From a virus: a stretch of 34,869 nucleotides of DNA. The stretch lies in the IMG/VR virus record IMGVR_UViG_3300033552_000036, positions 1 through 34,869 of that record; one strand, given 5' to 3'. Below, one piece after another: positions 29,701 through 34,869 of this stretch (position 1 is its first letter; each line of letters opens with the position of its first letter). The notes below the pieces were generated by a model. That model did not search any database. It saw nothing but the letters and a program-made list of their open reading frames with translations, and was not told the DNA's origin. The translations under genes and the position numbers were made by a program.

Positions 29701-29778
29701 TGGTGCGGTGGCACGGATTCGAACCGTGGACCTGAGCCTTGTAAGGGCCCTGCTCTAAACCAACTGAGCTACCACCGC
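29701..29778 (-). tRNA. tRNA-Val (TAC), with encoded CCA
   Basis: Acceptor GCGGTGG/CCACCGC, D arm GCTC/GAGC, anticodon stem GGGCC/GGCTC, loop CTTACAA, T arm CACGG/CCGTG, A73 followed by encoded CCA, the only one in the window with a genomic CCA. It may be a more recent acquisition. Confidence 0.96.
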
Positions 29779-29780
29779 AT

Positions 29781-29864
29781 TTATAGTTTTGACTTGTAAG
29801 AGTACCAAAGCCAAAAGACCAGATAAAGAAATGAATGAAACCAATCAGACGACAATGTTCTCAT
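29781..29864 (-). CDS. single-pass micro-membrane protein (27 aa)
   Basis: ATG frame MRTLSSDWFHSFLYLVFWLW followed by YSYKSKL: one aromatic-rich transmembrane helix and a positive tail. It overlaps the end of the 60-aa gene and stops just before tRNA-Val. Similar in form to the 21-aa peptide at 15985. Confidence 0.45.
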   Translation of the reverse strand: MRTLSSDWFHSFLYLVFWLWYSYKSKL

Positions 29865-30027
29865 CAACCAGCTCGATACATCTGACTTCTTTGATTTTCC
29901 ATCTCCGTCTTGGGTCATTTTGAATTCTTTCATCTATCTTATCAACAGCTCCTGTGATGTCTTCAGAGACCACATGTGTTGTTTCTGAATCACTAAAGTT
30001 TTTCAAGTGTATTCTGTACAAGTTCAT
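29845..30027 (-). CDS. MNLY-family small protein, copy 1 (60 aa)
   Basis: Start at MNLYRIHLKNFSDSETTHVV (30027). Opening strand, Val-rich second strand, helix (DKIDERIQND), then W-K-I-K-E-V-R-C-I-E-L-V. This matches the gene at 30249 in order and key residues, so the two are likely paralogues. Function unknown. Confidence 0.7.
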   Translation of the reverse strand: MNLYRIHLKNFSDSETTHVVSEDITGAVDKIDERIQNDPRRRWKIKEVRCIELVDENIVV

Positions 30028-30256
30028 CAGCAAGATCTGTTTTGACTTTTAAATCCCATTCTGCGTTCAGCTCATCTAAACGTTCAGCAATCATCCTTAA
30101 TGTGTACGAGCTCCAGAATCCATTGCGTGTCTCCGGAACAAAGACGTAATATCCATCAACTTCTGCATAAGCGTAACCAAGCTTAACCCCGTTGACGAAA
30201 TGTAAATTCTTTGTTTTTGTGATAACATCATCTGTTACCTTCACGAGATTACTCAT
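29993..30256 (-). CDS. hypothetical protein (87 aa)
   Basis: Start at MSNLVKVTDDVITKTK (30256), inside the end of the upstream gene; the longer frame begins at a TTG. GYAYAEVDGYYVFVPETRNGFWSSYTL is beta-rich and is followed by helices. Its end overlaps the copy-1 MNLY gene. Unknown. Confidence 0.7.
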   Translation of the reverse strand: MSNLVKVTDDVITKTKNLHFVNGVKLGYAYAEVDGYYVFVPETRNGFWSSYTLRMIAERLDELNAEWDLKVKTDLADELVQNTLEKL

Positions 30257-30443
30257 CTTTACAAATATGTACGTTCCTTTCAACTGATTTAATCGAGACC
30301 AAGTCTTCTAAAGACCATTCGTCCCTACTAACTGTGGGCATGGAATTTTTCAACGCATCAAGCACTTCAACCTTGTTATTTGCTACAATATACTGGTTTG
30401 TTTTATCGCGGCCATCTCTTAGTTTAACGATGTACAGATTCAT
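30249..30443 (-). CDS. MNLY-family small protein, copy 2 (64 aa)
   Basis: MNLYIVKLRDGRDKTNQYIV then helix (VEVLDALKNSM), then W-S-L-E-D-L-V-S-I-K-S-V-E. The layout and residues correspond to the 60-aa gene at 29845. Members of this kind are widespread small phage proteins. Unknown function. Confidence 0.7.
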   Translation of the reverse strand: MNLYIVKLRDGRDKTNQYIVANNKVEVLDALKNSMPTVSRDEWSLEDLVSIKSVERNVHICKDE

Positions 30444-30615
30444 GATGTAATATATTTTTTAAATTGTCTACTGAATCCCCAATCTTAACAGTCTGACCAG
30501 ATTTTAACAGTGCCCAACCGTGGAAACTGTAACAGGAAGACATCTTATTATTGATAAGCCAGTCAAAGAAGATTCGCATCTCTTTTTTATCTTCAGGGAA
30601 TGTTTTAATTTCCAT
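30424..30615 (-). CDS. hypothetical protein (63 aa)
   Basis: MEIKTFPEDKKEMRIFFDWLINNK... helical start, then SGQTVKIGDSVDNLKNIL. It overlaps the downstream MNLY copy 2 by 20 nt. No family recognised. Confidence 0.65.
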   Translation of the reverse strand: MEIKTFPEDKKEMRIFFDWLINNKMSSCYSFHGWALLKSGQTVKIGDSVDNLKNILHHESVHR

Positions 30616-30651
30616 GAATGTTGTATGCTAATTGAAATTGCAGACCTTCAA

Positions 30652-30885
30652 CTAGCGGCCGAGGATGTCATCAATTTGCTGGTCGATGTTTAATTCAGCA
30701 TCTGCCAGATTTTGTACAACCTTTGCTCCTGCTTGGATTCCCATCAGAATGACCTGACGATTTGTGAACTCGTCACCCTTTCCATCCTTGTGCATCTGCT
30801 TTGCTTCTTCTATTGCTTTCCAGATAAGGATGCCTGCCTGCTCAAAGAGTTGGGTGCAATCTGGTTCGTAGTTTATATCGTCCAT
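30652..30885 (-). CDS. hypothetical protein (77 aa)
   Basis: Start at MDDINYEPDCTQLF (30885), because the longer frame begins at a GTG inside tRNA-Trp. Almost entirely helical (AGILIWKAIEEAKQMHKDG..., QVILMGIQAGAKVVQNLADA), ending DILGR. Unknown. Confidence 0.75.
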   Translation of the reverse strand: MDDINYEPDCTQLFEQAGILIWKAIEEAKQMHKDGKGDEFTNRQVILMGIQAGAKVVQNLADAELNIDQQIDDILGR

Positions 30886-30904
30886 ATAGATGATTGTTAT
30901 TGAG

Positions 30905-30976
30905 CACGCCGAGCAGTGATCGAAACTGCACATCCAGTTTTGGAGACTGGCGCTCTGCCACTTGAGCTATCGACGT
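30905..30976 (-). tRNA. tRNA-Trp (CCA)
   Basis: Acceptor ACGTCGA/TCGGCGT, D arm GCTC/GAGC, anticodon stem CCAGT/ACTGG, loop CTCCAAA, T arm GCAGT/ACTGC, G73 as expected for Trp, no encoded 3' CCA. Confidence 0.96.
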
Positions 30977-30985
30977 GTATAATTG

Positions 30986-31291
30986 TTATTCGTTTTCAAA
31001 CTCCTTCTTGAGTTCGTTGTATTGGTAACGGCGATCGTCTTCTCTTTCCAACTCGTATTGGATTCGGTCATTGTATTCCAGGTCAGTCTCAGGCCGCGAA
31101 TGATATGCCTCTATAGCATCTTCTCTTCTTCGTGATATTCTGTATAGAATTCCAACATACCCTGATCCTACTAGCTCATTGTGTATCTTTTCTATTGATT
31201 CTACAAGCTCATCCTTTGTATAAGGATCATTGTCCTTTATGACAAGACGGCGAAGAGGAATGTCAATATTTACACGTTTACGATTTATCAT
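30986..31291 (-). CDS. hypothetical charged protein (101 aa)
   Basis: MINRKRVNIDIPLRRLVIKDNDPYTKDELVES... a strand-helix start and a very charged C-terminus (DRIQYELEREDDRRYQYNELKKEF) that is probably coiled coil. It overlaps the cupin stop by 14 nt. Unknown. Confidence 0.75.
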   Translation of the reverse strand: MINRKRVNIDIPLRRLVIKDNDPYTKDELVESIEKIHNELVGSGYVGILYRISRRREDAIEAYHSRPETDLEYNDRIQYELEREDDRRYQYNELKKEFENE

Positions 31292-31676
31292 TTTTCAACT
31301 TTCTATATGCGGATGCTTCCATCCATTGATGTTCTCCAAGATCATAACCCCAGTCACGACGTTCTCCCCAGACAAGGGCAAGCGAATACGTTTTACCGAA
31401 AAGGTTAATGACTTTGTGAGTAGTCGAAGCTTTCTTATATGCGATGCTTCCTACAGTCCTTCTTGTGATCTTATGTTCAGATACCTCGGCGTAACCACCT
31501 TTTAAGATGACGGAAATGAAGCTCCATGGATGATCATGTTCGTGTAGATCTTCGTCAGCCTTGTTGATAAGGTGAAGATAAAGCTTTATCGTGGTAAAGG
31601 GGATATGAAAGATCTGCCACCTCTTGAAGTGAAGTTCTCCCTGTTTACTTCTGATTTCTTTGACTAGCTTGAACAT
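31278..31676 (-). CDS. cupin-fold protein (132 aa)
   Basis: LYLHLINKADEDLHEHDHPWSFISVILKGGYAEVS carries the cupin 1 metal motif H45-x-H47-x-H49 and a following G-G-Y-x-E. H87 (TTHKV) sits where cupin motif 2 His is expected. Small phage and environmental cupins of this type are of unknown substrate; a metal-dependent dioxygenase or sugar-binding role is possible. Confidence 0.8.
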   Translation of the reverse strand: MFKLVKEIRSKQGELHFKRWQIFHIPFTTIKLYLHLINKADEDLHEHDHPWSFISVILKGGYAEVSEHKITRRTVGSIAYKKASTTHKVINLFGKTYSLALVWGERRDWGYDLGEHQWMEASAYRKLKNDKS

Positions 31677-31691
31677 ATCTTTGTTATTATG

Positions 31692-31763
31692 TTGCCTCGG
31701 GTAGAGTCGAACTACCGTCTATGACTTATCAGGCCATTGCTCTAACCGTTGAGCTACGAGGCA
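31692..31763 (-). tRNA. tRNA-Ile (GAT)
   Basis: Acceptor TGCCTCG/CGAGGCA, D arm GCTC/GAGC, anticodon stem ATGGC/GTCAT, loop CTGATAA, T arm GGTAG/CTACC, A73, no CCA. Confidence 0.95.
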
Positions 31764-31768
31764 AATTG

Positions 31769-31843
31769 CCGAGAATGTGGGATTTGAACCCACGATCTTC
31801 CCCGGGACAGGGGGACGTCCACTCCAGGCTGGACCGATCCTCG
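31769..31843 (-). tRNA. tRNA-Asp (GTC), copy 1
   Basis: Acceptor CGAGGAT/ATTCTCG, D arm GTCC/GGAC, anticodon stem TCCCC/GGGGA, loop CTGTCCC, T arm GTGGG/CCCAC, G73 as in Asp, no CCA. Confidence 0.92.
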
Positions 31844-31850
31844 TTAAATT

Positions 31851-32113
31851 ATGAAGGCTGAATGTCTGTCAGCTAACCATTTAAACTACTTTGAATTGTT
31901 CTGCACTATCCAGTTGCCTGTCATCATACTTCTACTTTCCAACTCACTTGCTTCGCGTTGCAAGATCTTCGCTGTCCTGACAATTAAGCCAGTTAGGTTT
32001 CGTGTATAACTAGCTCGATGCTAATAGTCTTCAGTCAGCACGTAACAAGGTCAATTGTTGTTTACCCAAAGATTACTCTGTGGGTGGCCTTGTTACGTAG
32101 TAGTCACCTTCAT
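31851..32113 (-). ncRNA. structured RNA candidate G (about 263 nt) closed by a long-range stem
   Basis: Ends ATGAAGG (31851-31857) and CCTTCAT (32107-32113) pair and enclose the whole gap between two tRNA-Asp genes. Inside: 11-bp perfect ACGTAACAAGG/CCTTGTTACGT (32040-32050 with 32088-32098), 9-bp AGCCAGTTA/TAACTAGCT (31987-31995 with 32007-32015, complete only on the minus strand through a G-U), CTTGC/GCAAG and GCTGA-CAGACAT-TCAGC. No coding frame. Lacks RNase P RNA and group I intron core motifs. Confidence 0.55.
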
Positions 32114-32120
32114 TATGCGG

Positions 32121-32193
32121 CAGTCACGATGGGAATCGAACCCACTAAAACCCGAGAGACAGTCGGGTACAACAGCCGTTATGCGCCGTGACC
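32121..32193 (-). tRNA. tRNA-Asp (GTC), copy 2
   Basis: Acceptor GGTCACG/CGTGACT (G1-U72), anticodon stem CCCGA/TCGGG, loop CTGTCTC (T at 37 is unusual), T arm GTGGG/CCCAT, G73, no CCA. It differs from copy 1 along its whole length, so it is not a recent duplicate. Confidence 0.9.
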
Positions 32194-32198
32194 AAATT

Positions 32199-32286
32199 TA
32201 TCATTGTACTTCCCTAATCCTTTTTCTCTAGAGATGACCACATCCTACGGAAGTATCTTAGATGCGGTGGACTATTTGCAATGATA
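32199..32286 (-). ncRNA. structured RNA candidate H (88 nt) between tRNA-Asp and tRNA-Pro
   Basis: Outer stem TATCATTG (32199-32206) with CAATGATA (32279-32286), 8 perfect pairs. Directly inside, TACTTCC (32207-32213) pairs with GGAAGTA (32249-32255). CCACCGCATC and GATGTGG inside can also pair. The stems fill the whole spacer from tRNA end to tRNA start. Confidence 0.55.
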
Positions 32287-32287
32287 G

Positions 32288-32363
32288 TCGGGATGGCTGG
32301 ATTCGAACCAGCGAACTCGTGCTCCCAAAGCACGCGCGATAGGCCTGGCTACGCGACATCCCG
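32288..32363 (-). tRNA. tRNA-Pro (TGG)
   Basis: Acceptor CGGGATG/CATCCCG, D region GCGTAGCCAGGCCTATCGC, anticodon stem CGTGC/GCACG, loop TTTGGGA, T arm GCTGG/CCAGC, A73, no CCA. Confidence 0.96.
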
Positions 32364-32375
32364 AAATACTGTTCA

Positions 32376-32500
32376 TGGAAATGGCCATTTTACAGAAAAC
32401 TTACCCTTAAATTTATCTCACCTAGTGGAATCCATACCACTCACTTAAAGCCTACTGGACAAGATAACAGTAGATTGCAACATTGAAATCCAATGTAAAA
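32376..32500 (-). ncRNA. structured spacer I between tRNA-Pro and tRNA-Ala
   Basis: Chained perfect hairpins: ACATTG/CAATGT (32480-32496), CTACTG/CAGTAG (32452-32473), AGTGG/CCACT (32424-32441), then an AAATGGCCATTT palindrome near 32388. No coding frame. Confidence 0.5.
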
Positions 32501-32501
32501 G

Positions 32502-32575
32502 TGGAGCGCCAGGGTATCGAACCCTGCACCTCCTGCTTGCAAAGCAGGCGCTCTAGCCGAATGAGCTAGCGCCCC
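32502..32575 (-). tRNA. tRNA-Ala (TGC)
   Basis: Acceptor GGGGCGC/GCGCTCC with the G3-U70 alanine determinant, D arm GCTC/GAGC, anticodon stem CCTGC/GCAGG, loop TTTGCAA, T arm CAGGG/CCCTG, A73, no CCA. Confidence 0.96.
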
Positions 32576-32618
32576 ATTAACAGAGGGCGAGACGGGATTA
32601 TCCCACCCTCTGATTTAT

Positions 32619-33704
32619 TTAAGAAGCCATTGCAGTTGCTTCTCCTCTCTGTTGTAATATGGCAGAGAAAAGTGCTCCAAGGTTTTCTCGAGAGACTTCT
32701 TGACATCCGAACTTGATGATGTTTTCTCCAATCTTTGTAACCGGGTAGTTAAACAATTGAAGCTTCTGTTTGAATTCCAGACGTTCCGCAAATTCATCCA
32801 TGCTTATCCTGTTTGCTTGTGGTTCGTATGCCTTGTAAGCATCTTCGTCTTTCTTCAACCAGATTGAACCAGCGGAAAATTCGTAAAATAGAACCCTTTC
32901 GGATCCACAAGTTTCGATGATTTCAGCACCACGGATATCAGAATGTTTGACCTCCTTGGCAAAGGCTCTGCGAATATCTGAAGAAGGAAACACACAGTAT
33001 TCACCAGCTTGAAACTTAGGTGATTCTTTGTGCTGAAGAAACAACTTCAGCTCATCAATCATTTTAACAGACACTGACTCTCTTTTTTGCTTATCAAAAC
33101 TAAATTCAATCTTCTTGCCTTTGTTAGAGATGAACACCTCAACATTGTCATTAAGCTTCACTGATACGATCTTGTTTTGATCAAGAATAAGCTGCATGAA
33201 TTCATTGACCCCTACTTCCTGTAAAGATCTCAAGGCGCCGGGATTGTCGTGAGCACCTTCGATTTTATCATTTTTGCAGTAAAGATATTTATGACCTTTG
33301 ATGTATTGAGAAACTGCCAATTCATTTCTGCCAGCTGCTTCCAACAGGACCTCAGTGATTGCCACAAATGGAACATGTACGAAAACCTTATCGAGGGTAG
33401 GTAGTTCTTGAGATTTCACTTTATCTTCTTCTTTATGTGCTACAAAATTATCCAACATATCAACATACTCCTGTGGAAGCAGTTGCCTCTTGCCATCCGT
33501 GTGACTTGTGTTCCGTCCAGCATTCAAAGATTCCTGACAAGCATCATCAAAAAAGAGATACTTATAGAGTGGGTAATCTTGGTGATTTACCCACTTTCTT
33601 TCGTTCAATTTTAACGAGAACGTTTTATTGAGGACGAGCATGAAATCTTCGTATGTGTCTGTATAGACGTAGTAATCTTGCAGACATATCACTGTCTTTT
33701 CCAT
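32619..33704 (-). CDS. phage protein of unknown function (361 aa)
   Basis: MEKTVICLQDYYVYTDTYEDFMLVLNKTF... No motif recognised. Residues about 100-165 (LDKVFVHVPFVAITEVLLEAAGRNEL) look alpha/beta, 185-215 beta-rich (IVSVKLNDNVEVFISNKGKKIEFSF), and the C-terminus helical. Soluble, no signal. It stands alone between tRNA-His and tRNA-Ala. Confidence 0.8.
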   Translation of the reverse strand: MEKTVICLQDYYVYTDTYEDFMLVLNKTFSLKLNERKWVNHQDYPLYKYLFFDDACQESLNAGRNTSHTDGKRQLLPQEYVDMLDNFVAHKEEDKVKSQELPTLDKVFVHVPFVAITEVLLEAAGRNELAVSQYIKGHKYLYCKNDKIEGAHDNPGALRSLQEVGVNEFMQLILDQNKIVSVKLNDNVEVFISNKGKKIEFSFDKQKRESVSVKMIDELKLFLQHKESPKFQAGEYCVFPSSDIRRAFAKEVKHSDIRGAEIIETCGSERVLFYEFSAGSIWLKKDEDAYKAYEPQANRISMDEFAERLEFKQKLQLFNYPVTKIGENIIKFGCQEVSRENLGALFSAILQQRGEATAMAS

Positions 33705-33767
33705 CAGGTTAATGAGTTGGTGTTAAGAACTATATGCTTTTGTATGTGAAAGTCACATACACCTTTG

Positions 33768-33855
33768 GGTGTAAGACGAGGGTCGAACTCGCAGGGTCTC
33801 TTTAGAGATTCCACCGTCACAAGGTGGTCGGATACCAATTACCGGCTACATACAC
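33768..33855 (-). tRNA. tRNA-His (GTG) with a long variable arm
   Basis: Acceptor GTGTATG/CTTACAC (one T-T), anticodon stem CCACC/GGTGG, loop TTGTGAC, T arm GCGAG/CTCGT. C73 is the histidine discriminator. The variable region is 18 nt with TCTCT-AA-AGAGA, a class II feature not expected for His. No G-1 is encoded (T precedes); no CCA. Confidence 0.85.
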
Positions 33856-33875
33856 AATCGTGGGATCATAGATCC

Positions 33876-34439
33876 TTATTTTACTCGTATGACTCTGGTG
33901 ATGTTACCATCTTCATACATCTTGAAATCTTCAGGGAATATCTTGCTCACAAAGTATCTGTAGATCCTTGTTCTTTGTGTCGCGTCTTTCGTTTCATCAT
34001 CTTTAGGAGTTCCTTCAAAAAAGAAACCAAAGAAGCGAGGATCTTCATCCCTTTCGCAAACTTTCTTTGCAACATCAAATATCGTCGAAACAATCGAAGG
34101 CATCTCACCTTTGCCTGTCAGATCTGTATACTTTGATTTCTTATTCAACACCTTGTAGTTTAGTTCGTAATAATTCATCTCACTAAGCTGGATGTTCTTG
34201 AGCTTTGCGGGTTTAAGAGCCCCACCTGTCACCTTGTCAGAGTATTTTCTCATGGTGATCTTATCTTCTTCTTCAGAGTCTATCATGTTACAGACATACT
34301 TTAGACCAGATGAAGTGGTGAAAAACGCTTGCCATAGCTTTGCTCCTTCTACCATTTTGAGTTTCAACTCGTATTCGTAAATCTTGGAGGAGTCTGCAAG
34401 TTCAAATACAAACTCTTCAAATAATTTTATGTGCTTCAT
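33876..34439 (-). CDS. putative capsid-targeted internal protein (187 aa)
   Basis: The leader MKHIKLFEEFVFELADSSK matches the M-K/R-x-x-K-[LF]-x-E-F leader shared by two other genes here and resembles the T4 capsid-targeting sequence. The body is alpha/beta with TIFDVAKKVCERDEDPRFFGFFFEG and a basic RTRIYRYFVSKIFP helix near the C-terminus. Function unknown. It is divergent from the kinase-like gene, with tRNA-Asn between. Confidence 0.75.
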   Translation of the reverse strand: MKHIKLFEEFVFELADSSKIYEYELKLKMVEGAKLWQAFFTTSSGLKYVCNMIDSEEEDKITMRKYSDKVTGGALKPAKLKNIQLSEMNYYELNYKVLNKKSKYTDLTGKGEMPSIVSTIFDVAKKVCERDEDPRFFGFFFEGTPKDDETKDATQRTRIYRYFVSKIFPEDFKMYEDGNITRVIRVK

Positions 34440-34450
34440 TTCTATTTAAG

Positions 34451-34522
34451 AGGGGAAGGGGAATTACGATATCCCGACCTGACGATTAACAGTCGTCTGC
34501 TCTGCCTCTGAGCTACTTCCCC
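34451..34522 (-). tRNA. tRNA-Asn (GTT), atypical T arm
   Basis: Acceptor GGGGAAG/CTTCCCC, D arm GCTC/GAGC, anticodon stem GACGA/TCGTC, loop CTGTTAA. The T arm is GGGAT/TTCCC with loop ATCGTAA, so the usual TTCGA is altered and the inner pair is T-T. T73, no CCA. Decoding as Asn looks intact; stability may be lower. Confidence 0.85.
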
Positions 34523-34551
34523 TTGTGTTATTGTGTTCTTTATAGATAATA

Positions 34552-34869
34552 ATGAGATACGTAAAACTATTTGAAGAGTTTGAAAAGAAGAAAATGTTAG
34601 GATCTGGTTCGTATTGTCATGTTTACGATTCTAAGAGTTTCCAGGATAGAGTCTTGAAGAAGTGGGATCCGTTAGACGTCCACCACTGGGAACCCATATT
34701 CAAGATGTACAAGAATCTCATGCAGCCAAATCCTCATCTGTTTGCAAAGATTTACTCGATAGATGAGAAGAGAGCGATCGTCGTGCAGGAAAAGGTTAAG
34801 CTAAAACCTTTATCTTATTTCGAAGATCTTCTAAAACCTCATATGGAAACTAATTATACTATCAGACAA
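34552..34869 (+). CDS. protein kinase-like fold with capsid-targeting-like leader (partial, runs off right edge)
   Basis: 106 codons to the window end without a stop. The leader MRYVKLFEEFEKKK (1-14) is nearly the same as in the neighbouring internal-protein candidate. It is followed at once by a kinase N-lobe pattern: glycine loop GSGSYCHVYD (17-26), strand with candidate ATP-binding lysine VLKKW (K36/K37), and a hinge-like strand AIVVQEKV (75-82). The catalytic loop and DFG would lie beyond the edge. If packaged and injected like T4 Alt, it could modify host proteins at infection onset. Kinase assignment is pattern-based. Confidence 0.65.
   Translation, partial: MRYVKLFEEFEKKKMLGSGSYCHVYDSKSFQDRVLKKWDPLDVHHWEPIFKMYKNLMQPNPHLFAKIYSIDEKRAIVVQEKVKLKPLSYFEDLLKPHMETNYTIRQ

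Noticed and set aside
31851-32113. RNase P RNA
   Set aside because: Size is possible for a minimal form, but the universal P4 and GAGGAAAGUC-like motifs are absent.

Overview
The window looks like part of a large myovirus (T4-like or jumbo phage) genome. It has a plus-strand baseplate cassette (gp25-like, gp6/J-like, gp7-like and fibre-like genes) and a very dense minus-strand accessory region. That region mixes tRNA genes, a tmRNA, small lysis, membrane and unknown proteins, and homing endonucleases. Most genes lack a Shine-Dalgarno sequence, two small lipoproteins have SC-type lipoboxes, and the tmRNA 3' end resembles that of Bacteroides. I therefore infer a Bacteroidota host with moderate confidence.

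Layout. 2-1009 (minus): a neck/connector-like virion gene running off the left edge, a perfect terminator, and a 91-aa gene. 1056-9304 (plus): the baseplate/tail operon, with overlapping or closely spaced genes, closed by a strong bidirectional terminator at 9309-9339. From 9341 to about 34522 nearly everything is on the minus strand. 9341-11784 holds an ADP-ribosyltransferase-like protein and a T4 RNase H-like nuclease. 11840-34522 is a mixed array of about 18 regular tRNAs (Met, Leu x2, Gly, Thr, Glu, Ser, Cys, Arg, Val, Trp, Ile, Asp x2, Pro, Ala, His, Asn), about 10 tRNA-like genes whose acceptor and T arms are good but whose anticodon arm is deleted, resized or unreadable, a 377-nt tmRNA, and some 45 short genes. 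These include an r1t-type holin, a PAS-domain membrane protein, a cupin, a DEDD exonuclease, a prohead-protease-like protein, a DUF2135-like protein and DnaJ-type zinc proteins. Two homing endonucleases lie in the array, and a third HNH gene (26699-27160) is on the opposite strand. At 34552 a plus-strand gene starts that looks like a protein kinase fold behind a capsid-targeting-like leader.

The most interesting signals are: (1) a phage tmRNA with the G3-U70 alanine determinant whose apparent tag is very short (ANNKCYF) and lacks the usual LAA-type end; (2) a whole class of tRNA-like genes with intact acceptor/T helices but broken anticodon arms, including one with the arm cleanly deleted and others with 3-, 8- and 9-nt loops; (3) long variable arms on tRNAs with Thr and His anticodons; (4) spacers between tRNAs built of chained perfect hairpins, some closed by long-range stems and stable mainly on the minus strand; (5) three genes sharing an N-terminal M-K/R-x-x-K-[LF]-x-E-F leader like the T4 capsid-targeting sequence, one of them on the kinase-like protein.

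Together the right two thirds reads as a translation-takeover and host-manipulation module transcribed opposite to the virion genes. I see no CRISPR array, insertion sequence or origin.
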